This document shows positions 55,171-64,000 of a stretch of 64,000 nt of DNA, in pieces. The number at the start of each line of letters is the position of its first letter. Position 1 is the stretch's first letter. This DNA comes from Legionella steigerwaltii (GTDB taxonomy: Bacteria; Pseudomonadota; Gammaproteobacteria; Legionellales; Legionellaceae): contig NZ_LNYZ01000025.1 of NCBI RefSeq assembly GCF_001468065.1, positions 17,177-81,176 on the forward strand, read 5' to 3'. Made by a program: the position numbers and the translations under genes. A model generated the notes under the pieces. The model worked only from the letters and a program-made list of their open reading frames with translations. It was not told the origin of the DNA and did not search any database.

Positions 55171-56658
55171 GTGTTTGATCTGAGACAACATATAAAAGCA
55201 TTTAGCTTGGTCTTGCTGAGCACAATTCTGCAAACCTCTTGTAAGGTAGGACCAAATTTTCATTCGCCCCCACCGCCAAAAGTCAAACGATTTACTGAAA
55301 CACCATTACCAGCAAAAACCGTAAGTACCTCCGGCCCAGGAGGTCAAGCCCAAGCTTTTATTACGAATGAGGACATTCCTTTATTGTGGTGGGAACTTTA
55401 TCAGTCTCCTGAAATTAATCAGCTCATTCGTGCGGGTTTAGCCCATAGTCCCAATTTAGTTTCAGCATCCGCAGCTTTGCGTCAAGCACAGGAAAACCTA
55501 AAGGAACAAATTGGCAATTCGATGTGGCCTTCAATCGATGTGACTAACTCGATGACAACGCAACGTTATTCAGGCGCACAAATAGGTATCCCAAATGAAA
55601 GCGTCACGTTTACCATCTATTATACCTCATTTAATTTATCCTATACCTTAGATGTTTTTGGTGGCGCGCGGCGTCAAATTGAAGCATTAGCTGCTCAGGT
55701 TGATTATCAGCAATTCCAAGTGATTGCAGCTTATCTGACCCTGACTGCTAATATTGTTACTACTTCAGTGGCAGTTGCCTCATACCAAGAACAAATTGAC
55801 GCAACTCGTGATCTCATCAAGGCAGAACAAGGAGTTCTTAACCTTTTAAATAAACAATATCGTTTGGGGGGTGTTTCACAAGCAAATGTATTGACGCAAC
55901 AAACCTTGCTTGAACAATCAAAAGCCACATTACCCCCATTACAAAAAAATTTATCACAAGCGAAGCATGCTTTAGCTGCACTTGTAGGTACTTTTCCTGA
56001 TGCACCTTTACCTGTTATTCGTTTAGACCGCTTAAAATTGCCTATAGAGATACCAGTAAGTTTGCCTTCAAATCTTGTTCGCCAGCGTCCCGATGTACGT
56101 GCATCCGAAGCATCACTTCATCAGGCTTGTGCGCAAGTTGGTGTAGCAACCGCCAATTTATTCCCGCAATTTACCTTAACTGCCAATGAGGGATGGCTTG
56201 GTACCACCTTTTCAGGGCTCTATAGTGCAAAAAATAATGTATGGGCCGTAACGAATCAGGTGCTGCAACCCTTATTTCGTGGAGGAGCTTTACTGGCACA
56301 ACGACGCGCTGCAATAGCAGCCTATCATCAAGCTGCGGCTCAGTACAGACAAACCGTATTGCAAGCTTTTCAGAATGTAGCCGATGTTTTAAGAGGATTG
56401 GAAGTAGATGCACGCACATTGCAAGCGCAAATCAATGCTGAAAATTCGGCACGCGCATCCCTAAATCTCACACTAAAACAATATCGTTTAGGTGGAGTGA
56501 ATTATATCAATTTATTAAACGCGCAACAGCAGTACCAACAGGCTCGAATTAACCGTATCCAGGCACAAGCTGCGCGCTACAATGATACAGCCGCATTATT
56601 CCAGGCATTAGGTGGGGGCTGGTGGCATAAACCTTGGTGTGTCAAAGAGTGTCTATGA
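55171..56658 (+). CDS. Outer-membrane efflux lipoprotein (NodT family), second RND pump
   Basis: 495 residues from the GTG at 55171, which has AAAGGA (55156-55161) 9 nt before it and yields a compact lipoprotein signal ending LQTSC. The ATG at 55147 adds eight residues and lacks a ribosome site. Family marks include RQRPDVRASEASLHQACAQV and LRLGGVNY-like KQYRLGGVNYINLLNAQQQY. First gene of the operon; the adaptor gene overlaps the stop by 4 nt. Confidence 0.9.
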   Translation: MFDLRQHIKAFSLVLLSTILQTSCKVGPNFHSPPPPKVKRFTETPLPAKTVSTSGPGGQAQAFITNEDIPLLWWELYQSPEINQLIRAGLAHSPNLVSASAALRQAQENLKEQIGNSMWPSIDVTNSMTTQRYSGAQIGIPNESVTFTIYYTSFNLSYTLDVFGGARRQIEALAAQVDYQQFQVIAAYLTLTANIVTTSVAVASYQEQIDATRDLIKAEQGVLNLLNKQYRLGGVSQANVLTQQTLLEQSKATLPPLQKNLSQAKHALAALVGTFPDAPLPVIRLDRLKLPIEIPVSLPSNLVRQRPDVRASEASLHQACAQVGVATANLFPQFTLTANEGWLGTTFSGLYSAKNNVWAVTNQVLQPLFRGGALLAQRRAAIAAYHQAAAQYRQTVLQAFQNVADVLRGLEVDARTLQAQINAENSARASLNLTLKQYRLGGVNYINLLNAQQQYQQARINRIQAQAARYNDTAALFQALGGGWWHKPWCVKECL

Positions 56659-57806
56659 TGAAAGAGATATTTTTGAAAAAACAGATGATTATTATGTTGG
56701 TTGCAGTGGGAATTTTGTTCGGTCTCATTTTTGGTTGGAAGGCTTTTACTAACTACATGATGCAACAATATTTCCTTCAGAATAAATCGCCTGCGGTTAC
56801 TGTGTCCACGATGAAAGTTGAAGCCTCATTGTGGCAACCTACTTTTAAATCGGTGGGCAGTATGCGTGCGCGTCTTGGTGTGAACGTCACAACAGAACTC
56901 GCAGGTATGGTACAAACAATCTATTTTACTCCAGGGGCATACGTTAAAAAGGGTGATCTTTTAGTACAATTAAATGCGGATGCGGAGCTCGGACAATTAC
57001 ATTCATTACAAGCACAAGTTGAATTAGCAAAAATTACTTATAATCGTGATAAAGCACAATATGCTGTTCGGGCAGTGAGTAGGCAAACAGTAGATACTGA
57101 TGAGTGGAATCTCAAAAATTTACAGGCTCAAGTTGCACAGCAAGCCGCAATTGTTGAAAAAAAGACAATTCGTGCACCTTTTGAAGGTCGATTGGGCATT
57201 AACAATACTAATCCAGGGCAATATCTTAATGTAGGGGACACGGTCACAACATTACAGGCATTGGATCCACTTTATGCTGATTTTTATTTGCCACAGCAAG
57301 ATTTGGCGCAGTTAAAGCTTGGACAAACTGTAAACGTCGTTACTGATACTTTTCCCAAGAAAATATTTCGAGGAAAAATTACTACCATAGAACCTCTTGT
57401 AGATAGTGCTACCCGTAATGTGCAGGTAGAGGCTACTGTTCCTAACCCTGATTATCAATTGAAGCCAGGGATGTTTACCCGAGTCGAAGTTGAAACTGGA
57501 GCTAAGCGAAGTTATCTGACTTTACCGCAATCAGCAATTAGTTTTAACCCTTATGGTGATATTGTATTTTTGGTTAAAGAAAGCGAGCAAAAAGATAAAA
57601 ATAATAAACCAATTCTTGTGGTCAAACAGGTTTTTGTTACTGTTGGAGCGACACGAGGAGATCAAATTGCTGTTCTAAAAGGGTTGCATGCGGGTGATAT
57701 TGTGGTAACCAGTGGTCAATTGAAACTTAAGAATGGTAGCCACGTTCTTATTAATAACAAAATACAACCAAGTAATGAGGCATCACCAAAAATAACTGAG
57801 CGTTAA
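56655..57806 (+). CDS. RND periplasmic adaptor, second pump
   Basis: 383 residues from the ATG at 56655, overlapping the upstream stop (ATGA). A membrane anchor at about 11-30 is followed by the lipoyl halves (TPGAYVKKGDLLVQLNADAE and KKTIRAPFEGRLGINNTNPG) around a short hairpin. The short hairpin and LNVGDTVTTLQALDPLYADF are typical of MexH/AcrA-like adaptors. It connects the channel to the permease encoded downstream. Confidence 0.92.
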   Translation: MMKEIFLKKQMIIMLVAVGILFGLIFGWKAFTNYMMQQYFLQNKSPAVTVSTMKVEASLWQPTFKSVGSMRARLGVNVTTELAGMVQTIYFTPGAYVKKGDLLVQLNADAELGQLHSLQAQVELAKITYNRDKAQYAVRAVSRQTVDTDEWNLKNLQAQVAQQAAIVEKKTIRAPFEGRLGINNTNPGQYLNVGDTVTTLQALDPLYADFYLPQQDLAQLKLGQTVNVVTDTFPKKIFRGKITTIEPLVDSATRNVQVEATVPNPDYQLKPGMFTRVEVETGAKRSYLTLPQSAISFNPYGDIVFLVKESEQKDKNNKPILVVKQVFVTVGATRGDQIAVLKGLHAGDIVVTSGQLKLKNGSHVLINNKIQPSNEASPKITER

Positions 57807-57821
57807 TAACGAACTTCTAAA

Positions 57822-57856
57822 TCCCGGGTTACGGCTTGCGCCTTCACCCAGGCTAC
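57822..57856. repeat. Dispersed GCCTGGGTGAA-type repeat, half copy within an operon
   Basis: ATCCCGGGTTACGGCTTGCG followed by CCTTCACCCAGGCTAC is identical over most of its length to the right arm of the repeat at 32939-33022. It lies in the 102-nt gap between adaptor and permease genes of the second RND pump. It could reduce or adjust expression of the permease. Confidence 0.72.
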
Positions 57857-57908
57857 GATGAATCAAGAAGTGAGCAGTTAGATAAAGAATAATCTAAGGA
57901 TTAGATAA

Positions 57909-60900
57909 ATGCGGTTTACCGATATTTTTATTAAAAGACCTGTACTGGCTACAGTGATTAGCTTGATGCTTTTAGCAATGGGCTTACGTTCTATTGGTTC
58001 CTTACCAGTAATGCAATATCCATTTACAGAAAACGCTATTGTCACTGTAACTACCACTTATACTGGGGCAGACCCTGATATTATTGCTGGTTTTATTACT
58101 ACCCCATTAGAAAACTCTATTGCTCAAGCCAATGGGATTGACTACATGACGTCTGTCAGCTCGCCTAGCACCAGTACAATTACAGTAAATCTTCTTCTAA
58201 ATTATGATCCATTGAAAGCACTATCAGACATTACTACTAAAGTGAATGCGGTACTGAACCAACTTCCCAAAAATTCACAACAACCCGTCATTACGGTTTC
58301 GGTAGGACAAACAATTGATTCTATGTACATTGGTTTTTATAGCGATGAGTTGCCGATTAATAAAATTACAGATTATCTAATCCGGGTAGTGCAGCCCAAA
58401 TTACAGGCTGTTAATGGAGTACAGAATGCCCAAATCCTAGGAAATCAAACTTTTGCCCTACGCGCTTGGTTGGACCCAGTTAAACTCGCTGGATATGGAA
58501 TTTCTGCAGCAGAAGTAGGAGCTGCTCTCGCAAACAATAATTTTATTTCCGCAGTGGGTCGTACTGATGGGCAAATGTTTATTCAAAATCTTACTGCCAG
58601 TACTAATCTGTCTGATGTCAACCAATTTAAAAAAATGGTTATTAAAGCTCAAAATGGTGCGATTATTCGTTTGGAAGACGTGGCTACTGTAAAGTTAGGA
58701 GCGGAAAATTATAATTCAGCGGTGAGTTTTGATGGGCGAACAGCAGTTTATATTGGGATTGTTGTAGCGCCCTCAGCTAACTTATTGACGGTAATTAATG
58801 AGATTAGAAAAATATTCCCAAGTATCCAGGAGCAATTTCCTCAAGGCCTAAGCGGAAAAATTGTATATGATGCCAGTTTATTTGTTAATTCCTCGATACA
58901 TGAAGTAATCTTTTCCTTATTAGAGGCATTTTTGATTGTAACAGCCGTCATTTTTATCTTTCTAGGCTCAATTCGTTCCGTTGTTATTCCCATGGTTGCT
59001 ATTCCCTTATCTTTGATCGGGGCATTTTGGATTATGCTCATTTTGGGGTATTCAATTAACTTGCTTACTTTGTTAGCTTTAGTACTCGCAATAGGATTGG
59101 TAGTTGATGATGCAATTATTGTTGTTGAAAACGTGCAGCGCCATATAGAGGAAGGACAAACACGGGTTAAAGCTGCTTTATTAGGTGCGCGTGAATTAGC
59201 GAATCCAATTATTGCAATAACGGTAGTGTTAATCGCTGTTTATTTACCCATTGGATTTATGGGGGGCTTAACTGGGGCGTTATTTACAGAGTTTGCTTTT
59301 TCACTCGCAGGTGCGGTTACTGTCTCGGCAGTAATTGCATTAACTTTATCTCCTATGATGTGTTCCAAATTCCTTAAAATGGGAGATGGGGGAGTTAAAG
59401 GACGTTTTATGACCTATGTTGATAATTCGTTTGCAAAGCTTGAGAAATTTTATGAACGAATGTTGTCTGCCACAATAAAGCACCTGCCAGTAGTTATTGT
59501 CTTTGCAGTTATTATTCTTTTCAGTAATTATTTTCTTTTTATTACTTCAGAGACTGAGTTGGCTCCCCAAGAAGATTTGGGCATTGTTATTGCTCAAGTG
59601 ACTGCACCAGCAAACGCTTCTCTAGCTCAAACACAACTTTCTGCAAATGCAGTGAATGACATTTTTAAAAAATTCCCTGAAACGGATCACATTTTCCAAG
59701 TGGATGGTTATCAAGGATTAAATACCTCCATCATTGGTATGGTCTTAAAACCCTGGGATCAACGCAAACGAACATCGAATGATTTAGAGCCTTTGGTTCA
59801 AAATGAACTCAATAAAATTGCTGGAGCAAAAGTAGCAGCGTTTCAATTACCTTCTTTACCAGGAGGGGGGAGCGGGCTGCCGATTCAATTTGTTATTACT
59901 ACGACAGAAACGTTTGATAAATTAAATATTGTGTTACAACGCATTTTAGAGAAAGCGGATGAGTCGGGTATTTTTGCTTTTATTAACCCCGATCTGAAAA
60001 TTGATCAATTACAGACGAAGATTAATTTAAATCGCGATAAAATAGCTCAGTTTGGTTTGACCATGCAAGATCTTGGGGATTTTTTTGGATCTGCCTTGAG
60101 CGAAGGTTATATCAACTACTTTGATTTTGTGGGTCGTTCCTATCAGGTTATTCCCCAAGTAAAAAGAGCAACACGTTTAAACACGGATCAAATATTGAAT
60201 TATTACATAAAGACCTCTTCAGGAGCTTCAATACCTCTTTCCACGGTTGCTGATTTGCAAAGACAGATTGTTCCTGAATCATTAAACCATTTTCAACAAC
60301 TCAATTCCGCAACAATTTCTGCGGTTGCCTATCCTGGCATTTCTATGGGTAAGGCATTGAATACTTTTGCCAATATTGCCAAGCAAGTTCTACCCCAAGG
60401 ATATTACATAGATTATGCTGCTCAATCACGTCAATTTATTCAGGAAGGTGCCAGCCTGATTATCACTTTTTTCTTTGCTCTAATTATTATCTTTTTGTCC
60501 TTGTCGGCCTTATTTGAAAGTTTCCGTGATCCACTTATTGTGTTGATTAGTGTTCCCATGTCGATTTGTGGTGCTATGATTTTTATCAGTTTAGGCGTGG
60601 GTGATGCGACACTTAATATCTATAGCGAAGTTGGTCTGGTTACCTTGATCGGCCTTATCAGCAAACATGGTATTTTGATTGTGCAATTTGCTAACGATTT
60701 GCAGGAAAATGGACAAAAAAAGTTAGATGCTATAAAAGCCGCTGCTGCAATTCGATTGCGTCCTATTTTGATGACTACCGCAGCCATGGTTTTAGGGGTT
60801 ATCCCATTAATTTTTGCTACAGGGGCTGGTGCTGAGAGTCGTTATAATATTGGCTTAGTGATCGCAATGGGTATTTCAATTGGTACTTTGTTTACTCTAT

Positions 60901-60992
60901 TTGTAGTCCCTTCAATGTATCTCTTATTAGCGGCAGATCATTCGAAAATAGCCGCAGCGGAGCATTTAGATGATGAAGAATCTTTGGGGTAA
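57909..60992 (+). CDS. RND-family efflux permease (MexB/AcrB-like HAE1), second pump
   Basis: 1027 residues. It starts FTDIFIKRPVLATVISLMLL, as HAE1 pumps do. The proton-relay aspartates are in IGLVVDDAIIVVENV, and the helix-10 lysine is kept (GLISKHGILIVQFAND), unlike in the first pump. Substrates unknown. It is the last gene of the channel-adaptor-permease operon, separated from the adaptor by a repeat. Confidence 0.94.
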   Translation: MRFTDIFIKRPVLATVISLMLLAMGLRSIGSLPVMQYPFTENAIVTVTTTYTGADPDIIAGFITTPLENSIAQANGIDYMTSVSSPSTSTITVNLLLNYDPLKALSDITTKVNAVLNQLPKNSQQPVITVSVGQTIDSMYIGFYSDELPINKITDYLIRVVQPKLQAVNGVQNAQILGNQTFALRAWLDPVKLAGYGISAAEVGAALANNNFISAVGRTDGQMFIQNLTASTNLSDVNQFKKMVIKAQNGAIIRLEDVATVKLGAENYNSAVSFDGRTAVYIGIVVAPSANLLTVINEIRKIFPSIQEQFPQGLSGKIVYDASLFVNSSIHEVIFSLLEAFLIVTAVIFIFLGSIRSVVIPMVAIPLSLIGAFWIMLILGYSINLLTLLALVLAIGLVVDDAIIVVENVQRHIEEGQTRVKAALLGARELANPIIAITVVLIAVYLPIGFMGGLTGALFTEFAFSLAGAVTVSAVIALTLSPMMCSKFLKMGDGGVKGRFMTYVDNSFAKLEKFYERMLSATIKHLPVVIVFAVIILFSNYFLFITSETELAPQEDLGIVIAQVTAPANASLAQTQLSANAVNDIFKKFPETDHIFQVDGYQGLNTSIIGMVLKPWDQRKRTSNDLEPLVQNELNKIAGAKVAAFQLPSLPGGGSGLPIQFVITTTETFDKLNIVLQRILEKADESGIFAFINPDLKIDQLQTKINLNRDKIAQFGLTMQDLGDFFGSALSEGYINYFDFVGRSYQVIPQVKRATRLNTDQILNYYIKTSSGASIPLSTVADLQRQIVPESLNHFQQLNSATISAVAYPGISMGKALNTFANIAKQVLPQGYYIDYAAQSRQFIQEGASLIITFFFALIIIFLSLSALFESFRDPLIVLISVPMSICGAMIFISLGVGDATLNIYSEVGLVTLIGLISKHGILIVQFANDLQENGQKKLDAIKAAAAIRLRPILMTTAAMVLGVIPLIFATGAGAESRYNIGLVIAMGISIGTLFTLFVVPSMYLLLAADHSKIAAAEHLDDEESLG

Positions 60993-61040
60993 TCGTTGGC
61001 AAAGAGTTTTCTTTTAATTGCAGTTTTTTAACTAAGATAA

Positions 61041-64000
61041 TTAGATGGGATTTGGGTTACTGATTGGCATAGCAGGGGCTTCATATCTTTTTGTTTCTAC
61101 ATCTTTAGCTGTTTTTGTTGAAGCAAATAAGCCAAACCGTTTGGTTAATTCGCTGATTTCAGGCGGGTTGTGAACTGCATCATTAATATTATCAAGGAGC
61201 TTTTGACGAGTAGGCGTGTATAAGTTCAATGCCTCAAGCAATGATAAAAAACACATCTTTAAGTAAGCAAAACTAAAGGTATCTACTTGTTTATGCTTCA
61301 GGATAATTCTTGAGAAATTAGGAACTTCAACTTGATTTCTTATTAATTTCAAACGATCTTTAATTTCCAACGTTGTATTGTCAGCAATTTGTTCTAAAGC
61401 AACAATTCGATCTGATTTTGCATTTAAAGTATCATCACTTTCAGATACAGAGCTGCCATTGGCGATGGCAGTTCTAGAATAGCTTAAATAAATTTTAAAT
61501 TGGGCTAAGGCAACTCGTACTCTATCAAGATGATAATATTGAGCGTAGTATTTTTCCTCAAATTTACTGATTTCTATTTCCAACAGTTTTTTGATACTTC
61601 GATCAATATCTTTAGAAGGTTTTGATTTTTCTATTATCCCATTTTTAAGTTTGAGTAAATACGCTTTGAGTTCTGCTCTGTATTCTTTATCAGTATATTC
61701 TAAGCCTATATGGCGATTGCACATGACTGCAAAATGCTTGTCGAACGATTCAGTTGTATACTGTTCGACAAAAGCCTTTTTCTCCTGCTCCTGAATTGGA
61801 ACCAAGCTCATGAGATAACCCAAATGCTCTTCTGAAGTATCTAATCGCATTTGATGTGTTGCTTTTAAACCCAAGTAATAATGATGGCTTGCAACGATTA
61901 AAGCCTCAATTTCAGTAAAATGAGGGTCATAAGCTTTAAGTCCAGAATTACATAGCGCATCCAACTTATGATCTTCTGGGTATTGGCTGCGCGCAATTTC
62001 GACTTTTTTATCTTGTTTAAGTTTTGCTAATTTGGGTAGTGCTTTTTTATAAGCAGCACATAACTCAATTTTTGCTTGGTCTAATTTAACTGGCGGTTTT
62101 GGGGGGGCAGAAATATCAAAAACATCAATTGGTGTTGTAACTTGGAGATACCAAGAGTATAGATTTTCAATATCTTGATAGTCCTTATCTATTTTTTTGA
62201 GATATCTTTTGGTTCTTTTGATCTGTTTTTTAGTTATGTTAATTCTTTTTTCTAGTGGTTCTGTATCACAAATTAATCCTATTCGTGTTTTGGAATTTAA
62301 GTCCAATGAATGCAACAACCCTTTAAAAAATTCATTAGTGATTTGTCTTAATGGGCCGGATAATATCCCTGGAAAAAGTCCCAACCGGTTTTCCCAACGG
62401 TCCGCTTCAAGAAGCATTGGGGTAAATATTGTCGAGCGCATCTTCTCTATATTATCCAGTATTGCATCATGAGAAGTGCTAGTAAATTCATTGAGTTTTG
62501 CTGTAAGTTCCTGGTAAAGGTAAATCATATTGGGAGTTTGCAGGAACAATTTAAAATAAGAATCAGAACTATTAATTAAAGTTTCTATAATTAAAGTTGC
62601 TTTTTTGGCTCGAAAATGTAATTCATTAAGTTCTTCAGTTGTTAGATAATTTGTATTTTTTAACGATCTAATATGTTTAGGACTAATATAAAAAGCATTA
62701 AGAACATACCAAAGCGAATTGTATTGTACATTAGTTGGTCCGTAGGGGACTTGTTCGGGTGCTACTTGGTATGCATCAGAATGTTCCTCGAATGTTGCAT
62801 AAAGACTTTGTGCCTTAGCAACTAAATCACGAGCTATGAATCCTAAATGCGGATCAGCCGCCAAACGCTGTGCTGACTTAATGATTTCATTAAGATGTCC
62901 ATAAGCTTGTAATAAATAGTATACATATTTACTTTTAATGCTTTGATTATTTAAATTTTCTAATTCATGAACAATCCCTTCCAAATGGAATAAACTGTTA
63001 AAAATATCTTTTAATGCACAGACTTGCCTGCTTTGGCTCAATCTCTTGTTGTTATCCTCCATTTCAGGAAATGGTACTGCTGAGGGAGGGAATACAGTTT
63101 GTATGGCATCATTCAACATTCCTGTTGGTGAAAGGTCTAATAGTTCCGGTGATTGATGAGGAGTTAACTCATCTTGCATTGCCTGGTTAAATAGTTTGGT
63201 CACCTCAAATAGAGATTGCCTGAATTGATGAATGCATTTGGAATAATTAGTATGTTGGATAACGTGGTGCTCACGTCCTGTTTTGGGAGCGGGTGCGAGT
63301 ACTGCTGTGTTATTTTCAAGAGTAAACTTATTTTTAGCTAAGTTAGAAAACCGCTCAGTTCGTCGATTCCATTCGGTAGTAACACGAACAAAAGTATCAC
63401 GGAAGTAACTTCTAAAACCTAAGAACATTCGAACCGGTGGAGCATCCTTTCTGAAAAATTTTTTGTCTGATAAGCTCGCAACCAAATATTTATCAAAATT
63501 TAATGCATCTTCTTTCTGCTCAGGTGGTACTGCACAAATTAAGTAGGGTTGGAAAATACTGTATAAATTGCGAAGTTGTGCTTTTACTCCTGGAGCAAGC
63601 TCATTTAAGAGCGATATATTTCCCCGAATTTTGGGGTTCTTTTTTATTTCTTTATGGAGCAACTCGAGAAATTGAGAATATGCATTTTTTACAACTAGGA
63701 ATTTATTATGCTTATTTTGATACCATTGGCAGATTTCAAGCGATTGATCTGCGCTTAATTGTTCCAAATTTTGTAGTAATTTATCGCCTTCTATCGTTTT
63801 AAAATGTAGTTTTGCATCTTCTGCACGTTTGATGCCTAGAGCTTTTGACTCTTTTTCATCAAGAAATCTAGCGTTTGCAAAATCATAATGAGTTTGACTT
63901 TTATCCTTCCATTTGGCTAAGAAATCTTGAGTATGCTCGTCCAGTTGTAAAAACAAAGATGCGGGTGGTGCTTCTAATATATCTATTGGCCTATTTGCTA
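61041..64000 (-). CDS. Giant helical protein, candidate effector, 5' end outside the window
   Basis: 985 residues are visible and the frame stays open to the window edge, so the N-terminus is missing; the first start-like codon inside (TTG at 63956) need not be the start. Helical almost throughout with charged coiled-coil-like stretches, for example KRINITKKQIKRTKRYLKKI. A recognisable phrase is EADRWENRLGLFPGILSGPL. Not assigned to a family. Length and style match Legionella Dot/Icm substrates; the visible tail (MPISNPNPI) is not acidic. Convergent with the second RND operon. Confidence 0.7.
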   Translation of the reverse strand, partial: ANRPIDILEAPPASLFLQLDEHTQDFLAKWKDKSQTHYDFANARFLDEKESKALGIKRAEDAKLHFKTIEGDKLLQNLEQLSADQSLEICQWYQNKHNKFLVVKNAYSQFLELLHKEIKKNPKIRGNISLLNELAPGVKAQLRNLYSIFQPYLICAVPPEQKEDALNFDKYLVASLSDKKFFRKDAPPVRMFLGFRSYFRDTFVRVTTEWNRRTERFSNLAKNKFTLENNTAVLAPAPKTGREHHVIQHTNYSKCIHQFRQSLFEVTKLFNQAMQDELTPHQSPELLDLSPTGMLNDAIQTVFPPSAVPFPEMEDNNKRLSQSRQVCALKDIFNSLFHLEGIVHELENLNNQSIKSKYVYYLLQAYGHLNEIIKSAQRLAADPHLGFIARDLVAKAQSLYATFEEHSDAYQVAPEQVPYGPTNVQYNSLWYVLNAFYISPKHIRSLKNTNYLTTEELNELHFRAKKATLIIETLINSSDSYFKLFLQTPNMIYLYQELTAKLNEFTSTSHDAILDNIEKMRSTIFTPMLLEADRWENRLGLFPGILSGPLRQITNEFFKGLLHSLDLNSKTRIGLICDTEPLEKRINITKKQIKRTKRYLKKIDKDYQDIENLYSWYLQVTTPIDVFDISAPPKPPVKLDQAKIELCAAYKKALPKLAKLKQDKKVEIARSQYPEDHKLDALCNSGLKAYDPHFTEIEALIVASHHYYLGLKATHQMRLDTSEEHLGYLMSLVPIQEQEKKAFVEQYTTESFDKHFAVMCNRHIGLEYTDKEYRAELKAYLLKLKNGIIEKSKPSKDIDRSIKKLLEIEISKFEEKYYAQYYHLDRVRVALAQFKIYLSYSRTAIANGSSVSESDDTLNAKSDRIVALEQIADNTTLEIKDRLKLIRNQVEVPNFSRIILKHKQVDTFSFAYLKMCFLSLLEALNLYTPTRQKLLDNINDAVHNPPEISELTKRFGLFASTKTAKDVETKRYEAPAMPISNPNPI

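Noticed and set aside
1-64000. CRISPR arrays, tRNA, rRNA, transposases or phage genes
   Set aside because: No evenly spaced direct repeats, no cloverleaf with CCA end and no such protein motifs were seen on either strand while reading the window.

Overview
The window reads as a stretch of a Legionellaceae chromosome. It is AT-rich, opens with a gammaproteobacterial S10-spc-alpha ribosomal protein supercluster, and carries several very large soluble proteins of the kind Legionella encodes as Dot/Icm (type IVB) substrates. It also holds a gene set fitting the very-long-chain acyl group known from Legionella lipid A. The assignment rests on gene content and protein style; no database was consulted.

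Layout. 1-13473: last codons of tuf, then rpsJ to rplQ (28 genes, one strand, including secY and rpoA), closed by a strong intrinsic terminator. 13648-18680: small accessory and housekeeping genes: a cupin protein, ssb, a NUDIX hydrolase, an unusual MerR regulator fused to the queuosine enzyme QueF, a second cupin protein and a YajR-like MFS transporter. 18966-24584: a fatty-acid cluster with a FabL-type enoyl reductase, a long acyl carrier protein, a double hot-dog dehydratase-like protein, two ketosynthases (the second without its cysteine) and an LpxL-type acyltransferase. 24574-31371: a large effector-like protein, lptM-dapF and a second large effector-like protein. 31585-36323: carboxylesterase, ratA-rnfH, bamE and fur, a membrane adenylate cyclase and a metallo-beta-lactamase-fold protein. 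36565-47031: an RND tripartite pump, a small secreted protein and an EmrAB-type tripartite pump. 47204-50645: an entericidin-like lipoprotein, a possible CheD/CNF-like protein, a 2H-phosphoesterase-like protein and a 602-residue unknown. 50757-54809: a tightly coupled four-gene cassette (KAS III, SDR, metallo-hydrolase, adenylate-forming enzyme). 55171-60992: a second RND pump. 61041-64000: the 3' part of another giant protein that runs off the window.

The most notable items are the MerR-QueF fusion, which sits behind its own MerR-type promoter (19-bp spacer with a nearly perfect dyad); the four-gene acyl cassette of unknown product; the cysteine-less ketosynthase beside an intact one; the possible deamidase-fold and 2H-phosphoesterase proteins next to effector-like genes; and two families of dispersed palindromic repeats in the gaps between genes. 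No rRNA, tRNA, CRISPR array, transposase or phage gene was seen.
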